This document shows positions 62,017 to 64,000 of a stretch of DNA of 64,000 nucleotides, piece by piece (the first letter of the stretch is position 1; each line of letters begins with the position of its first letter). This DNA is from a virus. Location: positions 124,001 to 188,000 of IMG/VR virus record IMGVR_UViG_3300042691_025071, one strand, 5' to 3'. The notes beneath the pieces are model-generated. The model searched no databases and was not told the DNA's origin. It worked only from the letters and a program-made list of their open reading frames with translations. The translations under genes were made by a program, and so were the position numbers.

Positions 62017-62067
62017 AAACTGAAAAAAAAATTTCTGGAAATTTTTCAGAATATTTATGATAATATG
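62017..62067 (+). repeat. About 52-nt direct repeat with hairpin and TATTTATG, copy 1
   Basis: AAAACTGAAAAAAAAATTTC, GGAAATTTTTCAG, then AATATTTATGATAATATG. The CTGAAAAA/TTTTTCAG arms form a hairpin. A copy with one extra A lies at 63506-63558. The ATG of the next gene ends each copy. Confidence 0.88.
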
Positions 62068-63507
62068 AAAATTTTAATTAAAGAATCGCAACTTAAAAAT
62101 ATTATTAAAAATACGTTATCTAATTTTAATTTAATTAATGAATATATTTCACTTAACCTATCTAAACAAATTAGATCAAAACAATTAAAATCAGATTATG
62201 AAGAAAAATTAACAGAAATATTTGGTAAAAATGTCTATCGTTTATACTATGATCTACAAACTGGTGAACAAATTACACCAACCAAACATACACCAAAATT
62301 AAAAATAGACATTAAATTAGATGATAAATTAAAAAATCAAATATCATCAAGTTTAGAAGAATTAGGTTACTCAATTGTTGATTTTAATAAAAATACCGCA
62401 AAAAATAAAAGAAACGGACAAGAAATAAAAATAACCAAAGTATTAAATGATAATGACAATACACTTTTAAAAAATTATACTGATTTTTTAGGTGCACTAA
62501 CTAAAGAATATAAAGGTGAGGATAAATTATATGTTGTAATTTCAAGACACTCACATGATATTGCCGAAATGTCATCAAAACCGAAAATAACATCTTGTGA
62601 AAACTTAACACAATATACCAATATATTACAAACGGGAATACCATCAGCCGGATTTGGTGATGTCGGTGAAGGTTCTGGTCGAGTAATAATTAATACTGTC
62701 CAAAATGGACTATTAGTCTTTTATCTTATAAAAAGGGGAGACTGGAACATAAAAGACCCAATAAGTAGATTTTTAGAATCAAGTGTTTGTGAATTTGGAA
62801 ATGCTTATCATTTTTATGGTGAATTTAATAATGACTTTAAAAACTTTATTAGAGAATGGATGATAGAATATAGTAAAATAACAAATAAAGAAAATATTAG
62901 ATCAGATAAAAATATATTCAATAAACCATCTGATGAAATAATAGAATTAATAAAGACAAATTCAAATAATTTAGATGAAGTTAAATTCATAATAAGGGGA
63001 TCAGTAATAAATAAAAGATACGATGTATTAAAAAAATTCTTATCGGTATATGACCCCGATTTTTTAACTTCAATCTTAATCAGTACATTCGGAATAAATG
63101 TGTTTAAAAAATTACCTAAAGATATCATTGACCCAATGTATGATAACATACAAAAATTAATGGAAACAGAATTATCTAAAATGGATGTTATATATGGTAT
63201 AGTAACAAAACCAATAGAAAATAATGAAATCATTAAAAATATCAAAGACTTTATAAAAAGAAACAATAACTCAGTGGTTAGTATTATTATAAAAAATTAT
63301 GAAAAAGAAATAAATAACTATAAACATAATCCAAGTCAAATAACCTCTTCTATAGAATTTAAATCAGGTCTTGCAAGATTATCAAATCCAACACTCTATA
63401 CCAAAATAAATAACTTAAACCAAAAATTAGAAAAAATAGGTACAAAAAACATTAATGATAAACTTGATCAATTCTTAAAAATCCTAAAATTGGACTTTAA
63501 TCGATAA
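62065..63507 (+). CDS. Candidate virion protein (480 aa)
   Basis: Begins MKILIKESQLKNIIKNTLSN, the best example of the shared amphipathic N-terminus. The middle (KPKITSCENLTQYTNIL, then GRVIINTVQNGLLVFYLI) has a Cys-centred core like those of the 12.9- and 16.1-kb proteins, and the C-terminal 200 residues are helical and Lys/Asn-rich. No enzyme motif. Driven by the TATTTATG-type upstream repeat. Confidence 0.75.
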   Translation: MKILIKESQLKNIIKNTLSNFNLINEYISLNLSKQIRSKQLKSDYEEKLTEIFGKNVYRLYYDLQTGEQITPTKHTPKLKIDIKLDDKLKNQISSSLEELGYSIVDFNKNTAKNKRNGQEIKITKVLNDNDNTLLKNYTDFLGALTKEYKGEDKLYVVISRHSHDIAEMSSKPKITSCENLTQYTNILQTGIPSAGFGDVGEGSGRVIINTVQNGLLVFYLIKRGDWNIKDPISRFLESSVCEFGNAYHFYGEFNNDFKNFIREWMIEYSKITNKENIRSDKNIFNKPSDEIIELIKTNSNNLDEVKFIIRGSVINKRYDVLKKFLSVYDPDFLTSILISTFGINVFKKLPKDIIDPMYDNIQKLMETELSKMDVIYGIVTKPIENNEIIKNIKDFIKRNNNSVVSIIIKNYEKEINNYKHNPSQITSSIEFKSGLARLSNPTLYTKINNLNQKLEKIGTKNINDKLDQFLKILKLDFNR

Positions 63508-63558
63508 AACTGAAAAAAAAAATTTCTGGAAATTTTTCAGAATATTTATGATAATATG
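63506..63558 (+). repeat. About 52-nt direct repeat with hairpin and TATTTATG, copy 2
   Basis: Near-identical to 62017-62067, starting at the stop codon of the 480-aa gene and ending in the ATG of the next gene. Confidence 0.88.
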
Positions 63559-64000
63559 AAATTATTAGAAATATTATATGAAATTGAAAAAAAAATATGG
63601 ACTTTAAGTGATGTTAAAGATTACGTTTCTAAATTTTCGTCTATGGATGATTTTAGAAAAGATCCTAAATATTCAGGCATAAAAACATACATTTATAGAA
63701 ACTACGATTCAAATACATGGGGTGATATTACGAAATATTTGTTAAGAATCTCCCCTAAAAAAAAAGATGACGATGTGGTAACCCAAGAATTAATTAAACA
63801 ATTTCCTGAATTAGATTTTTCCAATGTAAAATATAGATTAATAAACGGTAGAAGATTTATTGATGGTATAAAATGTCATAAAACAGATGAAAATGGTGAG
63901 GAACATGGTATATCAAATAACATCAATGTAAAAGATTTAAAAATAAGGGGGAACGGTTGTAGAAAATGTGGTAAAGATAGAATTATATCTGCAGTAAAAA
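63556..64000 (+). CDS. Hypothetical zinc-binding protein, 3' truncated by window
   Basis: At least 148 residues, open to the window edge. The start MKLLEILYEIEKKIW fits the shared amphipathic N-terminus. The segment FPELDFSNVKYRLINGRRFI, then KCHK and GNGCRKCGKDRI resembles treble-clef repeats of DUF723-type proteins, which often accompany homing endonucleases. Only the first such repeat is visible. Confidence 0.68.
   Translation, partial: MKLLEILYEIEKKIWTLSDVKDYVSKFSSMDDFRKDPKYSGIKTYIYRNYDSNTWGDITKYLLRISPKKKDDDVVTQELIKQFPELDFSNVKYRLINGRRFIDGIKCHKTDENGEEHGISNNINVKDLKIRGNGCRKCGKDRIISAVK

Overview
The window is part of a large AT-rich phage genome whose host is most likely a member of the Bacteroidota. 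Host evidence: more than 35 promoters match the Bacteroidota pattern (TTTG near -33, TAnnTTTG near -7, mostly TATATTTG or TATCTTTG), signal peptides and lipoboxes are of Bacteroidota type, and one secreted protein ends in a tail resembling type IX secretion sorting domains. Phage evidence: densely packed tiny genes with 1-8 nt overlaps, and phage-typical families (PcfJ-like, GP88, DUF932, DUF4314, YubB/Api92-like, the MGLDQYL and MGTRSLT families, TIGR02594, a multidomain lysin). No capsid, portal, terminase or polymerase gene is visible, so this is an accessory, early and virion-associated region.

Region 1 (1-29.2 kb) is mostly + strand. At 0.9-10.4 kb it carries two PcfJ-like paralogues, a HEIAH metallopeptidase, a three-domain virion lysin and other candidate virion proteins. 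At 10.5-16.1 kb it holds a DEDD exonuclease, a primase-like protein, a CYTH protein, a caspase/CHAT-like protein and a DnaA domain IV protein. At 17-21.4 kb it has a possible sorting-tailed secreted protein, a DUF3445 heme-demethylase-like protein, an NlpC/P60-like hydrolase and a GDP-L-fucose pair (gmd, fcl). From 21.4 to 29.2 kb there are small genes, including a four-member TAVEWL family, plus a tRNA-like structured RNA at about 25.0 kb.

Region 2 (29.6-36.7 kb) is on the minus strand and includes a C5 cytosine methyltransferase, a bPH2 membrane protein, an AP2-like DNA-binding protein and a YubB-domain protein. Two copies of a short hairpin with a compensatory base-pair change flank one gene.

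Region 3 (36.7-61.0 kb) is the most striking part: about thirty short minus-strand transcription units, each with its own strong promoter. Wherever a unit ends in an intrinsic terminator, the sequence up to the next promoter nearly always carries an inverted repeat with arms close to ATTTTCTGTGGC and GCCACAGAAAAT and a variable loop that usually contains GATC. There are about 20 complete copies plus solitary arms. The terminator, inverted repeat and promoter form a repeated cassette resembling the promoter/stem-loop shuffling cassettes of T4-type phages, with an unexplained palindrome added. Cargo includes GP88, DUF932, SprT, a ParB-like protein, a receiver-less OmpR-type DNA-binding protein, a second CHAT-like protein and many tiny lipoproteins and membrane peptides.

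Region 4 (61.2-64 kb) returns to the + strand after a run of G/C homopolymers. It holds two genes behind a duplicated upstream sequence. A second promoter-like motif, TATTTAT[A/T/G], lies just upstream of eight or nine genes across the window; most of their products share a short amphipathic N-terminus. This may mark a late set of capsid-packaged proteins.
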